39,996 bases of DNA from Candidatus Nitrosopumilus sp. (lineage in GTDB: Archaea; Thermoproteota; Nitrososphaeria; Nitrososphaerales; Nitrososphaeraceae), in assembly GCA_013821245.1 (NCBI GenBank), contig JACDHC010000003.1, forward strand, positions 1 through 39,996, read 5' to 3'. Positions 1-10,166 of the stretch are shown here, in pieces (the stretch's first letter is position 1; each line of letters begins with the position of its first letter). The position numbers were made by a program, and so were the translations under genes. Below the pieces are notes generated by a model. That model did no database searches. It saw nothing but the letters and a program-made list of their open reading frames with translations, and was not told where the DNA came from.

Positions 1-552
1 TATATAGTTGAACATGCTTGTAGTATAGATTGGATTCTTTCCCTGCAAATGAAGATGGAAACCCTGTATTGCCGTTGCTATGTCACGTGCTTTGAATTTT
101 CGTCCATCAAGTTCTATATCAGGTATCTTTCTTTGTGCATTGTATAATTCACGATACCGCTCTTTATTTGTGATATATTTTTTTTTAAATATCTCTGGAG
201 ATGGATTACCCCCTAAAAAAACTGGTATTACGTTCCTATTTTTATAAACCTTTTTTATGGAGATGGAAAGGTAATCCAAAAATCCTTCAAAGAATGAATT
301 AATGTTTGAGAGATTATGCATTGATATTGGATCAGTCCTTATTTCGAATTGACATTTTCCGTATTCAGAATCAACATCATATTTAGAGATTAGTTCTTTG
401 ATTAATGGGTGAGCATTTACCGGTAGTGCTTTATCATCCAGTAAACAGGCTTCGACCTCTACACCCACCCTGTAACTCTCATCAATTCTTTGATGATCAT
501 CCTGAATTCTTTTTTTTAGTTCAAGATATTGATCCGCCAAATAGTTACTCAA
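1..552 (-). CDS. Glutamate-cysteine ligase type 2-like (GCS2 / carboxylate-amine ligase) family protein, C-terminus cut by window edge
   Basis: My reverse-strand translation from TTG at 552 is open to the window edge: LSNYLADQYLELKKRIQDDHQRIDESYRVGVEVEACLLDDKALPVNAHPLIKELISKYDVDSEYGKCQFEIRTDPISMHNL... The 'GVEVEACLLD...YGKCQFEIRTDP' pattern resembles the GCS2 N-terminus. Not in ORF track because it is truncated. Confidence 0.65.
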   Translation of the reverse strand, partial: MSNYLADQYLELKKRIQDDHQRIDESYRVGVEVEACLLDDKALPVNAHPLIKELISKYDVDSEYGKCQFEIRTDPISMHNLSNINSFFEGFLDYLSISIKKVYKNRNVIPVFLGGNPSPEIFKKKYITNKERYRELYNAQRKIPDIELDGRKFKARDIATAIQGFHLHLQGKNPIYTTSMFNYI

Positions 553-719
553 TTTAACTGGGATTTTCCTCTAAAGACTATATACAGCAAAATTGTTTAT
601 TAATGTGTATGTAGAATTTTTTTGTGTGTAATATAAGATATACTTATATAATCAAAATCTAATCCCGTATCTCTACATAATAAACATTTAGAATTACTTC
701 AATTTTGCAAAAATAAATT

Positions 720-1220
720 TTAATCTTTATTTGAACTAATCAATCCTTTTTGTTTTCTGTGCGCTATAGTTATTTCCTTATGGCATATGTAGCATAATGT
801 TCTTAAATTATCTTTATTATGGAAAAACTCCATTACTGTTTTGACCTTGTTCTCCAACGAATCAAATCTGTATCCAAAACTATAATAATGTGATTTTGCC
901 ACCAGGTGATCACACTCAAGCCAATTTTGTTTTGTTTTATTGAAACGTTTTTTCTTGTGCAGTTTTATCCCGCATATCTGGCAGGTAAAATCATCTCGCT
1001 TTAAGACACTATTCCGTACCTTTCTCCAATAAAAGTTAGAATTATACCATTTGTTAAACTCGTTATTGCATTTTTTTGAGCAATATTTTCTAAAGGGTTT
1101 ACATACTTTATTATTACAATTAAGGTTCCTACACAATGGTTCACTATTTTCATCGTATTTGTCAAATTCATTTATATATACAATAAACTTATTTCCAGGC
1201 TTTGTATTTTCTGATTTCAT
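720..1220 (-). CDS. HNH endonuclease with N-terminal Cys-rich (zinc) segment
   Basis: ORF 166 aa; CQICGIKLH...LECDHLVAKSHYY...DNLRTLCYICHKEIT matches HNH signature with two CxxC pairs; N-terminal CRNLNC..CKPFRKYCSKKC. Confidence 0.8.
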   Translation of the reverse strand: MKSENTKPGNKFIVYINEFDKYDENSEPLCRNLNCNNKVCKPFRKYCSKKCNNEFNKWYNSNFYWRKVRNSVLKRDDFTCQICGIKLHKKKRFNKTKQNWLECDHLVAKSHYYSFGYRFDSLENKVKTVMEFFHNKDNLRTLCYICHKEITIAHRKQKGLISSNKD

Positions 1221-1608
1221 AAATGAGATACTTTATTATTGTTTAATTCAAGTAATAAATGGGTTTTTTGTTGACAAAAAAAACACAAAAGAACAAAACA
1301 GCCCTAATGTCGAATATTATATAATTAATTTAGGTTAATGGATTTGTAGTGTTATTATTGAAAAAATGAGATTTGAACAGTAGTGAGAGTTTTTTTTATA
1401 GAAGGTCAATTCAGAATAGTTAGAAGGATTGCTGAATATCCTAATTCTTGTCGGAGTCATAAAAAACACATTTACAGCGTTTTATCATGAGGTATAAAAA
1501 TGAAGTCCAATACTTTATAATATGTATAATAGTATTTCATAAAAAAAGTAGTCAATATGCAAATAAACATTTAAAATAAGATAAACAGACATAATTCAAT
1601 AATTTAAG

Positions 1609-2082
1609 TTGAATATCAGCAAACAGATTCAATTCCCGAAGAGGTTTATTCTTGTAATTATACTAGTGCTTTTGGGTTTAATTTTTTCATTAATGATGTT
1701 AGGCGTATATCTTTCATCCGTAGGTCAAGGCCTATCGTGTTTGACTTGGCCGACATGCCCTAACGGGTTTAATTTTCCGCCTCCAGAGTATTTTTTGGAG
1801 CATTTCCATAGATCTCTAGTTTTAGTTGTTGCCATAATCTTGTATTCATTTACTGTTTTTTCTTTGTTAAGAATTGGCGATAAAAATTTTAAGGTTAAAT
1901 TAATCATTGCATCAGTGCTTTTATCTGCTCAAATAATATTAGGTTGGGTAATGATCTTAACTAGATTGAATCCAATAGTTGTTGCATCTCATCTTTCTAC
2001 AGCGATAGCACTGTTTGGAATTCTTCTTGTTACCTTGTTGTCGGTTTATAATGAATTGCAAAACAACAAGGGTAAAAATTAG
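1609..2082 (+). CDS. ctaA: Heme A synthase / CtaA-COX15 family, half-size archaeal form
   Basis: 157 aa, four hydrophobic segments, CLTWPTCPNGF motif and conserved His (EHFHRS, ASHLSTA); TTG start. Confidence 0.75.
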   Translation: MNISKQIQFPKRFILVIILVLLGLIFSLMMLGVYLSSVGQGLSCLTWPTCPNGFNFPPPEYFLEHFHRSLVLVVAIILYSFTVFSLLRIGDKNFKVKLIIASVLLSAQIILGWVMILTRLNPIVVASHLSTAIALFGILLVTLLSVYNELQNNKGKN

Positions 2083-2093
2083 TTTATGTCTTA

Positions 2094-3146
2094 TCATATC
2101 TTTGTTAATTTTAACATATCCAAAATATTAACTTCCATTCCATACCGATTTTCTTGCATTTTCATATGGTTATAAATTTTTATCAAGTCAAAAAAGTTTT
2201 TGAAAACGCTAAAGTTATTTGATATTTTCATTTTTATAAACTTATAAACAAGGGTATAAATCTTAAATTTTGTCAATATCTCATGGTAATAATTATCCAA
2301 ATTATCCATATTGTTGATAAAAATATCTGCACAAATGGTGGATGGTATTATACCTTCACCCAGCAATGGATAAACCGTCCCGATAGATTCACCAACACCA
2401 ATAGTTTTTCTTCCATCATTAAACGGAATGCATTTTGAAGGTGGTGTTATTCTTACAGGTCTACCGACCTTTTTTATTATGGTGCAGTTATATTTTTTTA
2501 AAAAAAACTCTAGGAATTCATTTGTGTGTTTTCGCCTAAAATCCCCTGATCCTATATGGGCATAACCGTTATCTAAAGGAAAATACCAAAAATAACCCGA
2601 TAGCGAAGGAAATGCCTTAAGGTAAAAGTCATCAAAAGGAACATTTTTATCATATTTTACCTTATATTGAATGCAGGGAATCCATAACTCGTCTTTTAAT
2701 TTCGGCAAATAGTGCCTGTGAAATCCTGTTGAATCAACAATCAAGTCAAAATCTTGTTCCAATTGATTTTTTTCCGGAACTTTATTGAAAATAATATTTG
2801 TTCCCTTTATCATGTCCTGAATTAGTTTTAATTTATCATAGCTTACCATACCCTTTAAATTGATATTCATACTACTGTTACCGTCTCCATCACCATCACT
2901 GCCATTGCCTTTTCCAATGTCAACAGTCATTCTTTTTCCATCATGCAAAACATAATTCTCAAAATCCAGTCCACATCTTTTAGAGTATTCATTCATCACA
3001 TTATCACATGTTGCCCAAGCACAAACAGCATCATGATTTTTCTCCTCCATTCTTTCAAATCCAGTGACCTTGACATCATGTAAACTACTTAACTGATTCA
3101 TCAAATATGCTCCTGCCACGCCTATTCCTATAACGGCAACCTTCAT
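2094..3146 (-). CDS. FAD-dependent oxidoreductase, geranylgeranyl reductase-like
   Basis: N-terminal Rossmann GxGxxG (MKVAVIGIGVAGAYL), internal DSTGFHRHYLP and GVGESIGTVYPLLGEGI typical of the GGR/FAD monooxygenase fold. ORF track starts at 3167; ATG giving MKVAVIGIG is at 3146. Confidence 0.65.
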   Translation of the reverse strand: MKVAVIGIGVAGAYLMNQLSSLHDVKVTGFERMEEKNHDAVCAWATCDNVMNEYSKRCGLDFENYVLHDGKRMTVDIGKGNGSDGDGDGNSSMNINLKGMVSYDKLKLIQDMIKGTNIIFNKVPEKNQLEQDFDLIVDSTGFHRHYLPKLKDELWIPCIQYKVKYDKNVPFDDFYLKAFPSLSGYFWYFPLDNGYAHIGSGDFRRKHTNEFLEFFLKKYNCTIIKKVGRPVRITPPSKCIPFNDGRKTIGVGESIGTVYPLLGEGIIPSTICADIFINNMDNLDNYYHEILTKFKIYTLVYKFIKMKISNNFSVFKNFFDLIKIYNHMKMQENRYGMEVNILDMLKLTKI

Positions 3147-3238
3147 AGTTATAATACAACAACACAATCTAACAAATAAATTGATAACATTTGTCCAAAG
3201 TTTAAAAATATAAACACTAAAATAAATTTGAATATAAA

Positions 3239-3463
3239 ATGAAGAAAAGGATAAGAAAAAACAACAAAATGCCAGGCTCCGCTAGAGTTGGTATTGCACT
3301 ATTGATTATGGGGGCAATAATTGTTGGCCTTGGCACATTTCAAAACAGACAAGCGCTATCTATGTATGGGTTTGTATTTGTTATATGCGGCTTTTTCTTA
3401 TACTTTGTCTCTGTGTCATATGTAAAAAAACAGAGGGAAAAACAAAAAGGGAAAAGTAAATGA
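3239..3463 (+). CDS. Small two-TM membrane protein, hypothetical
   Basis: 74 aa ORF, two hydrophobic stretches, basic termini, not overlapping other genes. Confidence 0.6.
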   Translation: MKKRIRKNNKMPGSARVGIALLIMGAIIVGLGTFQNRQALSMYGFVFVICGFFLYFVSVSYVKKQREKQKGKSK

Positions 3464-3603
3464 TTCAAAAGATATGTTTTATGGTAATTATGTCACAAAT
3501 TCTTACAATTCCATACGCGTTACCTTAAATGAAAAATAGACATAAAGATAAGCCTATTTTATAATTACAAAATAATAGATAAACAATAATAATAATAACA
3601 TGT

Positions 3604-6600
3604 TTATTGAATGAAAATTGCGGGTTTGAATGGCCTTGAGAATTTAGCTTTATTGCCTGGATCCATAATTTCGTTTTGCTTTTCCCTATAGATTAAAATG
3701 TTTTCAGGAGAAATTTTATATTCGTTTGACAATAACGAGATAGCATCATAAAGGGGATTAGATTCATCGAATTTCCCAATATTAAACCTTCTTTCCCTAT
3801 CGACAGGAGTCAAGGAAAGTATGTCATCTATTATTTTTTTTATATAATCAGTGTTGTTTTTGATAATGTTCTGTTTTTCGATATCCTTGTTTGTGCCTGA
3901 CAATAATAGTTTCATCACGACGCCAAAGTTTTTGTTAATGTCATGGGTAACAAGTAACTTCAAGATTTCATAGTACAAATAGTTTTTTTCTTCCGAAGGC
4001 AGATAAATGAATACTTTGTTTATGGCGGTGTTTTTTGTTACCTTTATTATTTTGTTCAGATCAATTAAAATATTTGATATGAATAATTCATTTTCTTCAT
4101 ACACTTCTTCATCTATTGTCTTGTTTTCAATGGATGGCCATGAACTGTTGAAAATGGAGTATTTGTTACCTGAAATATGCCATAACTCTTCTGAAAGAAA
4201 AGGGCAAAAAGGTGACAGAAGTTTAATTCTTTTTGTCAGGTAATGGTAGATTATGGATATGTCTTTTTCGTTTTGGTATAACTTGCCTGTTTTAGCAAAT
4301 TTTCTTTTTTTGTACCATTCAAAATCTTTATCCATTAAATAAAGGGCAGTGTTAAGGGCTTCTCTCATTTTTAACCTATCTAGAGAGTTTGAGACTTCTT
4401 TAACATAGTGCTTTATTCTCCAAATCAACCATCTATCCTCTAGTTCCAGTGAGGTTGATTTTAGAAAGTGATTTATATTGTCAATATCACCCATATTTTC
4501 TATTACGGTTTTATTGTCCTTATAAAAGGCAATATAGAACTTGTAGATATCATTTAGTTTTATGTATATGCCTTTGAGAGTCGAGAATGAAAAGTCAACA
4601 TCTTGTAGCAATTCACCTAAAACCAGCATTGCCACCCTTATCGAATCGGCACTAAACTGTTTGATTGCGCTCCTCAACGGTATGATATTTCCCATAGATT
4701 TTGACATCTTCTTTCCATCCATTAAGACAGAACCATTTACAACAATTTGTTTGGGCCAGCGGTTTGGATCAAACAATATGGCATGATTAAATATAAAAAA
4801 AGAAAGATGGTTGGGAATAAGGTCTCTTCCAGAGTGCCTTGAATCCAGTGGATAATAATACTCAAATTCCTTTTTGATTTCATAAGATATTTTTAAGAAT
4901 CTTTTCAGAAACTCTTGGTCATTTTTGCTAACTTTTTCTTTAAAGGCCTCACACTCATCCGAGAGAACAAGACTTCCGTCATCTTTTATTTTCCCAAAAA
5001 ATTTGGTTTTTCTATTGTATAATATGTATTCAAAAAAAGATTCATCTATTAAATTGTCATAACTTTCCAAACCTTTTGTATTCACATATTTTGCAATAAT
5101 ATAATAAATCATATAGATAACTGAATCCGACAAGCTTTCAATAATCCAATCTTTGTCCCAAGGAAGGGTTGTGCCTAGGCCGGACTTTCTTGCACATGCC
5201 CGCTCCTTTAACCATTCAAAAACATTTTCAAACTCACCAATTATTTCATTCGGCATTATGTCCATTTGGTTCAAACATTTGTTGGCCAATGCCTTCCATT
5301 TTTTATTTCCATAATTTAAAAACCATTGGTTATCGAGAATTTTTACGTAACATGTCGATCCACACCTACAAAAAACTGGTTGATTTGTCAATTCATAAAA
5401 AATTACTGATTTATTCGTTTCTAAAAGCATTTGTTTTATTTTTTCTTTAGCATTTGAAACAGATGTGCCTGACAAGGGGGTGTTGGCATTCATTTTTCCA
5501 CCATAAAACTCCAAATTATACAAATCCGAGGTTGCCTTTTTCAGGTTTGGGTCATTTTGATCTGCAATAGAGTATTTATGTACAAAAATCTGAGAAGGTA
5601 TTAATGATGACTGTTTTTCATGTTTAACTTCAGACTGTTGAATATGGGATTTTAACTTCTCGTAGCTGGAATCAATTACTGTTATTGGCATTATATCATT
5701 AATATTTATTTTTTTTATGAGGTCATTGCCAAATTTTTTAATATCGTTTAATGCTTGTAAATCAAATGGAGCGTGCGCAGGAACTGACATTACTATTCCA
5801 CTGCCTTCATTTGCACTAACAAATGATGCTGGCAAAATTGGTATCCTAGAGCCAGTTAGTGGATTATAGACCAGGCGTTCTATTATGCTGGAGCCCTTTA
5901 TTTTGGATATGATTTTTATGTTGTGGTTCTGAAACCCTAATTTTTTTGTTGCAGATTCACTTAGCAACCAAGTTTCATCATTATTTACTTGGATCTTAAC
6001 ATAAGTTTCATCAGGGTTTATCCACAAATTCGTGGCACCATATATGGTTTCAGGTCGCAATGTTGCTACGGGTATAAACATATCCTCCTCAGATAATTTG
6101 AATTTTATTAAAACATATTCTGTAAATGATGGTTCGATATCTCCCAAAGTATCATGTTGACTAACAGGGTTTTCATCGTTTGGGCACCAACCAACAGGGT
6201 GCGAGCCCTGCTCGATTACACCTAATTCTCGTAAGGTTTTAAATTGCCATGAAATAAATTTCTTATATAATGCATCAATTGTCGTGAATTCTCGTCTCCA
6301 ATCAATTGAATACCCCATTTCAATCATACCCAACTTAATTTCTTTGTGAAAATATTTTGCAATATTTAATGGATTTGTAAAAGAGTTAATTGTACTATCA
6401 TCAATTAAATAAATATTTTTAAAATTTTCAATAATTTCATTGTCATTTGATTGTACTCTTTTTGACATACCCAATATTGGGGTGCCAGTATAATGAAATC
6501 CCATTGGAAATAATACGTTAAAGCCTTTTAACTTATAATACCTAGCATGGACATCAGCCAAGGTATATGTTCTGCCATGCCCAATATGCTGCGGGGAATT

Positions 6601-6783
6601 AGGATAAGGATAGGCCACAGTAATAAAGAATTTTTGTTTAGAGTGGTCTACATCTGAATTATTTGTGTTGTTTTTATCCCAAAAACTTAACCATTTTTTT
6701 TCAATCAGGTGCCAAAAACCTTCACTATTGTTATCATCATAATCATTATTTGCAATATAGTCATCGTTAAATCCAGATAACAT
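3604..6783 (-). CDS. leuS: Leucyl-tRNA synthetase (archaeal type)
   Basis: 1059 aa class I aaRS; HIGH-type PQHIGHG, KMSKS-type KKMSKSMGN, long archaeal editing domain. Confidence 0.95.
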   Translation of the reverse strand: MLSGFNDDYIANNDYDDNNSEGFWHLIEKKWLSFWDKNNTNNSDVDHSKQKFFITVAYPYPNSPQHIGHGRTYTLADVHARYYKLKGFNVLFPMGFHYTGTPILGMSKRVQSNDNEIIENFKNIYLIDDSTINSFTNPLNIAKYFHKEIKLGMIEMGYSIDWRREFTTIDALYKKFISWQFKTLRELGVIEQGSHPVGWCPNDENPVSQHDTLGDIEPSFTEYVLIKFKLSEEDMFIPVATLRPETIYGATNLWINPDETYVKIQVNNDETWLLSESATKKLGFQNHNIKIISKIKGSSIIERLVYNPLTGSRIPILPASFVSANEGSGIVMSVPAHAPFDLQALNDIKKFGNDLIKKININDIMPITVIDSSYEKLKSHIQQSEVKHEKQSSLIPSQIFVHKYSIADQNDPNLKKATSDLYNLEFYGGKMNANTPLSGTSVSNAKEKIKQMLLETNKSVIFYELTNQPVFCRCGSTCYVKILDNQWFLNYGNKKWKALANKCLNQMDIMPNEIIGEFENVFEWLKERACARKSGLGTTLPWDKDWIIESLSDSVIYMIYYIIAKYVNTKGLESYDNLIDESFFEYILYNRKTKFFGKIKDDGSLVLSDECEAFKEKVSKNDQEFLKRFLKISYEIKKEFEYYYPLDSRHSGRDLIPNHLSFFIFNHAILFDPNRWPKQIVVNGSVLMDGKKMSKSMGNIIPLRSAIKQFSADSIRVAMLVLGELLQDVDFSFSTLKGIYIKLNDIYKFYIAFYKDNKTVIENMGDIDNINHFLKSTSLELEDRWLIWRIKHYVKEVSNSLDRLKMREALNTALYLMDKDFEWYKKRKFAKTGKLYQNEKDISIIYHYLTKRIKLLSPFCPFLSEELWHISGNKYSIFNSSWPSIENKTIDEEVYEENELFISNILIDLNKIIKVTKNTAINKVFIYLPSEEKNYLYYEILKLLVTHDINKNFGVVMKLLLSGTNKDIEKQNIIKNNTDYIKKIIDDILSLTPVDRERRFNIGKFDESNPLYDAISLLSNEYKISPENILIYREKQNEIMDPGNKAKFSRPFKPAIFIQ

Positions 6784-6921
6784 TAACTTTAATCAAATAA
6801 TTATGCGGATTATTTAGTTTATCGATGGCAATACCAGGTCAAAAACATTTTCAGATGAGGAAATCCTTTTTTAAAGGGCAGACCAAAAAATGAACTTCAA
6901 TAACGGTGGAAATTGTAGCAT

Positions 6922-7758
6922 TTAGCCGCTATACCTAATTTCAGGCATTTTATCTAATATGCCATTTAATTTTGCCAAATGGAAAAGTGTAGAAATAGAT
7001 TCCCTTCCATCTTTTTTCATGTCAACCGTAAAGTCATTAACATACATTTTAATGAATTTGGCAAGAGTATTTTTGGATGTATTTCTTCCGTATTTGGTTG
7101 AAAAATCAACAGCTTTATCCAAATTTTTTAAACCATATTTTATGGAGTTTTTTAATATGTTGTCAAATTCAATTATTTGTAGAGGTCTAAGGTGCTTGGT
7201 ACTGCCAACATTTATTCCTAAAGGAACGGGCAAACCACTAGTTTTCTTGTTCCACCATGTGCCCAAATCAAATATTTTATTTAAACTCAAGTCTGAGAAA
7301 GTGATTTGAGATTCATGGATTATTAGGCCATAATCAACGTCCTCATGCAATACCGCATTTGGAATTTCACTAAAAAGCATCTGTCGACAGTTTAATTTCC
7401 CAAAAGCTATTGACATTAAAAGGTATGCAGATGTCATCTCCCCGGGTATTCCGATTAACCCTTCTTTTATTTTGTCAATTGTATGGTTTTTTTTAGACAC
7501 TATTATTGGCCCATAGTTAATGCCAAAACTTCCTCCAGTGTTTAATATTACATACTCATTCAGATATGCATAAGCATGGGCTGAAACTGCAGTGATATCC
7601 AGCTCATGATTTATTGCTTTTTTGTTTAATTTTTCTATATCTTCTACAACATGCTCAATCTGAAACTCACCTGTAGAGACTAATCCAGATTCAATACCAT
7701 AGAACATAAAAGCATCATCAGCATCAGGCGTATGCCCCACTCTTATTTTTAAAGGCAT
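6922..7758 (-). CDS. mqnD: MqnA/MqnD family menaquinone biosynthesis protein (probable 1,4-dihydroxy-6-naphthoate synthase)
   Basis: MPLKIRVGHTPDADDAFMFYGI... periplasmic-binding-like MqnD fold; start ATG at 7758 preferred over ORF-track start 7782; mqnE/mqnC nearby. Confidence 0.75.
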   Translation of the reverse strand: MPLKIRVGHTPDADDAFMFYGIESGLVSTGEFQIEHVVEDIEKLNKKAINHELDITAVSAHAYAYLNEYVILNTGGSFGINYGPIIVSKKNHTIDKIKEGLIGIPGEMTSAYLLMSIAFGKLNCRQMLFSEIPNAVLHEDVDYGLIIHESQITFSDLSLNKIFDLGTWWNKKTSGLPVPLGINVGSTKHLRPLQIIEFDNILKNSIKYGLKNLDKAVDFSTKYGRNTSKNTLAKFIKMYVNDFTVDMKKDGRESISTLFHLAKLNGILDKMPEIRYSG

Positions 7759-7883
7759 TATATAACATTTTTTTATAATCAATGTTAATTATAAAAGTTA
7801 AAAACTTAACAAAATATCTAATGCATTGTTGAAAACAAAACAACCAAAACAGGAAAGGTTCTCAATTGGTTTAACGATACACA

Positions 7884-7891
7884 TTTAAATA
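7884..7891 (+). promoter_or_regulatory. Putative archaeal TATA box for aEF-2
   Basis: TTTAAATA about 52 nt upstream of the ATG at 7943; motif match only. Confidence 0.3.
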
Positions 7892-7942
7892 ATTTAACAA
7901 GGAACGTTTAATAATCCTAAAAAAACTTTTTTGATTTATACC

Positions 7943-10147
7943 ATGCCGAAATTTAAATCGACACAGGATATTATCAGAATTATCGGAAACAGAGACCAAA
8001 TTAGGAATTTTGGTGTAATTGCTCACGTTGATCATGGAAAAACCACTATGAGTGACAGTCTTTTAGCCGCTTCTGGAATCATTTCTCCCAGTGTAGCCGG
8101 GCAGGCCCTTGCTCTTGACTCTATGAAACTTGAACAAAATAGACAAATGACAATAAGGGGAGCAAACGTCACATTATTTTATGAAAACGATGAAGGTAAA
8201 GAATACGTTATAAACATGATAGATACCCCTGGACACATAGATTTTACTGGCAGAGTGACCAGAGCTTTAAGGGCCATTGATGGGGTAGTTGTTGTTTCTG
8301 ATTCGGTTGAGGGAATCATGACCCAGACAGAAACGGTTACGCGCCAGGCTTTGGAAGAAAGGGTCAGACCAGTATTATACATTAACAAAATTGACAGATT
8401 GGTAAAAGAACTAAGATTAGATCCGGTCGCAATGCAAAAATGGTTATCAAATATTATTGCCGAATTCAATAGGTTAATCGACTTATATGCGGAACCTGAA
8501 ATAAAGGAAAAATGGAAGGTAAGTATTCAGGGTAATACTGTTGCTTTTGGTTCAGCCAAAGATAAATGGGGGTTTAACTTTCACGTGGCTCAGAAAAAGG
8601 GCATAAGCTTCAAAGATGTTTATGATGCCTACACGTCTACTGACACTAATGCAATAAAGAAATTGGCCGAAAGAGCACCATTGCATGATGCAGTTTTAGG
8701 AATGGTTGTGCAGCATCACCCACCACCTCATGTAGCTCAAAAGTACAGAATACCAAAGATATGGCAAGGTGATTTGGAATCGGATATTGGAAAAGCCCTG
8801 ATAAATTGCGATGAAAAAGGTCCAGCGCTGATGATGGTAACCACAATAAATGTTGATCCCCAAGCAGGAAGAGTTGCAACTGGCAGGCTATTTTCAGGTA
8901 CAATCAAAGATGGTGATGAAGTGTATTTAATAGATTCTAAGAGGGTTGGAAAAGTCCAATCTGTAAATATCTACATGGGGAATACTCGCGAAGTAGTAAG
9001 TGTTTTGCCATGTGGTAATATTCCAGCACTACTTGGACTTGATTATGCTGTTGCAGGAGAAACAATATCAACAGTCAAAAACGTCAACCCATTTGAATCT
9101 ATCAAATATGTTTCTGAGCCCGTAGTTACAATTGCAGTTGAACCAAAACATCCCAAGGACCTGCCAAAGCTTGTAGAAGCATTACGAAGGATTACCGTAG
9201 AAGATCCCAATCTTATTGTAAAGATAAATGAAGAATCTGGAGAAACATTGATGGCGGGAATGGGTGTGTTGCATCTTGAAATTGCATCTTCATTGTTGCA
9301 GGAGGCAGGTTTGGATGTCAAAACTACCCAGCCCCTAATTAACTACAGAGAAACCATAAAGGGCAGGACAGGTCCTCTGATGAGCAAGTCCCCAAACAAA
9401 CACAACAAAATTTTCATGAGGGCAGAGCCATTAAGTGAAGAGGTTATTGAGATGATAAGATCCGGCAAAATAAAAGAAGATATGGATAAAAAAGAACTAT
9501 CAAGATTATTGCGAGAAAAGGGTTGGAGTACTGATGATGCAAGGAGCGTTGTAACGGTAGATAGAAGCGGCAATATGCTATCAGATGAAACAAAGGGTGT
9601 TCAATTTGTTCAGGAATCTATGGATTCTATAAAGTCGGGTTTTGATGATGTTATACATTCTGGACCAATTGCACAAGAATCAGTTAGAGGATTGCGTTTC
9701 ATATTGCATCACTTTGTACCGCACGAAGACCCAGCGCACAGAGGACTTGCACAATTGATGCCTGCTACGAGAAGGGCATTGCTTGGCTGCATGCTTATGG
9801 CCGAACCGGTATTACTAGAGCCCATCTTAGGAATAGAGGTAAAATGCCCACAAGAGCAAATTGGGACTGTAGCTGGAATAATTTCAAGTAAAAGGGGAAA
9901 ATTGTTAAATGTAGACCAAAAGGGAATAATAGCAATCATGTTAGGCGAAGTGCCCGCCTCTGAGACTTTTGATCTTTCAGAGTTGATGAGAGGGGGTACT
10001 GCAGGTAAAGCTATGTGGAGCACCTATTTTAAAACATGGCAACCTATTCCTCAATCAGTATTTAAGAACATAGTCGCAGACGTAAGAAAAAGAAAAGGAC
10101 TAAACCCAGAGCCTCCAAAACCCGATGAATTTATAGACAAAGAATAA
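7943..10147 (+). CDS. fusA: Translation elongation factor aEF-2
   Basis: GVIAHVDHGKTTMSDSLL, NMIDTPGHIDFTGRV, NKIDR; long EF-2 C-terminus. ORF track begins at TTG 7931, ATG at 7943 gives MPKFKSTQD. Confidence 0.95.
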   Translation: MPKFKSTQDIIRIIGNRDQIRNFGVIAHVDHGKTTMSDSLLAASGIISPSVAGQALALDSMKLEQNRQMTIRGANVTLFYENDEGKEYVINMIDTPGHIDFTGRVTRALRAIDGVVVVSDSVEGIMTQTETVTRQALEERVRPVLYINKIDRLVKELRLDPVAMQKWLSNIIAEFNRLIDLYAEPEIKEKWKVSIQGNTVAFGSAKDKWGFNFHVAQKKGISFKDVYDAYTSTDTNAIKKLAERAPLHDAVLGMVVQHHPPPHVAQKYRIPKIWQGDLESDIGKALINCDEKGPALMMVTTINVDPQAGRVATGRLFSGTIKDGDEVYLIDSKRVGKVQSVNIYMGNTREVVSVLPCGNIPALLGLDYAVAGETISTVKNVNPFESIKYVSEPVVTIAVEPKHPKDLPKLVEALRRITVEDPNLIVKINEESGETLMAGMGVLHLEIASSLLQEAGLDVKTTQPLINYRETIKGRTGPLMSKSPNKHNKIFMRAEPLSEEVIEMIRSGKIKEDMDKKELSRLLREKGWSTDDARSVVTVDRSGNMLSDETKGVQFVQESMDSIKSGFDDVIHSGPIAQESVRGLRFILHHFVPHEDPAHRGLAQLMPATRRALLGCMLMAEPVLLEPILGIEVKCPQEQIGTVAGIISSKRGKLLNVDQKGIIAIMLGEVPASETFDLSELMRGGTAGKAMWSTYFKTWQPIPQSVFKNIVADVRKRKGLNPEPPKPDEFIDKE

Positions 10148-10166
10148 AAGATTCTCTTTTCTTATT

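Noticed and set aside
1051-1338. Plus ORF 1051..1338
   Set aside because: Mostly antisense to the HNH endonuclease gene; no supportable product.
4007-5450. Plus-strand ORFs 4007..4243, 4562..4786, 5169..5450
   Set aside because: Antisense to leuS coding sequence; translations have no family features.
8179-10023. Minus-strand ORFs inside fusA (8179..8469, 8646..8903, 9043..9321, 9343..9573, 9709..10023)
   Set aside because: Antisense shadows of aEF-2, a confidently coding gene.
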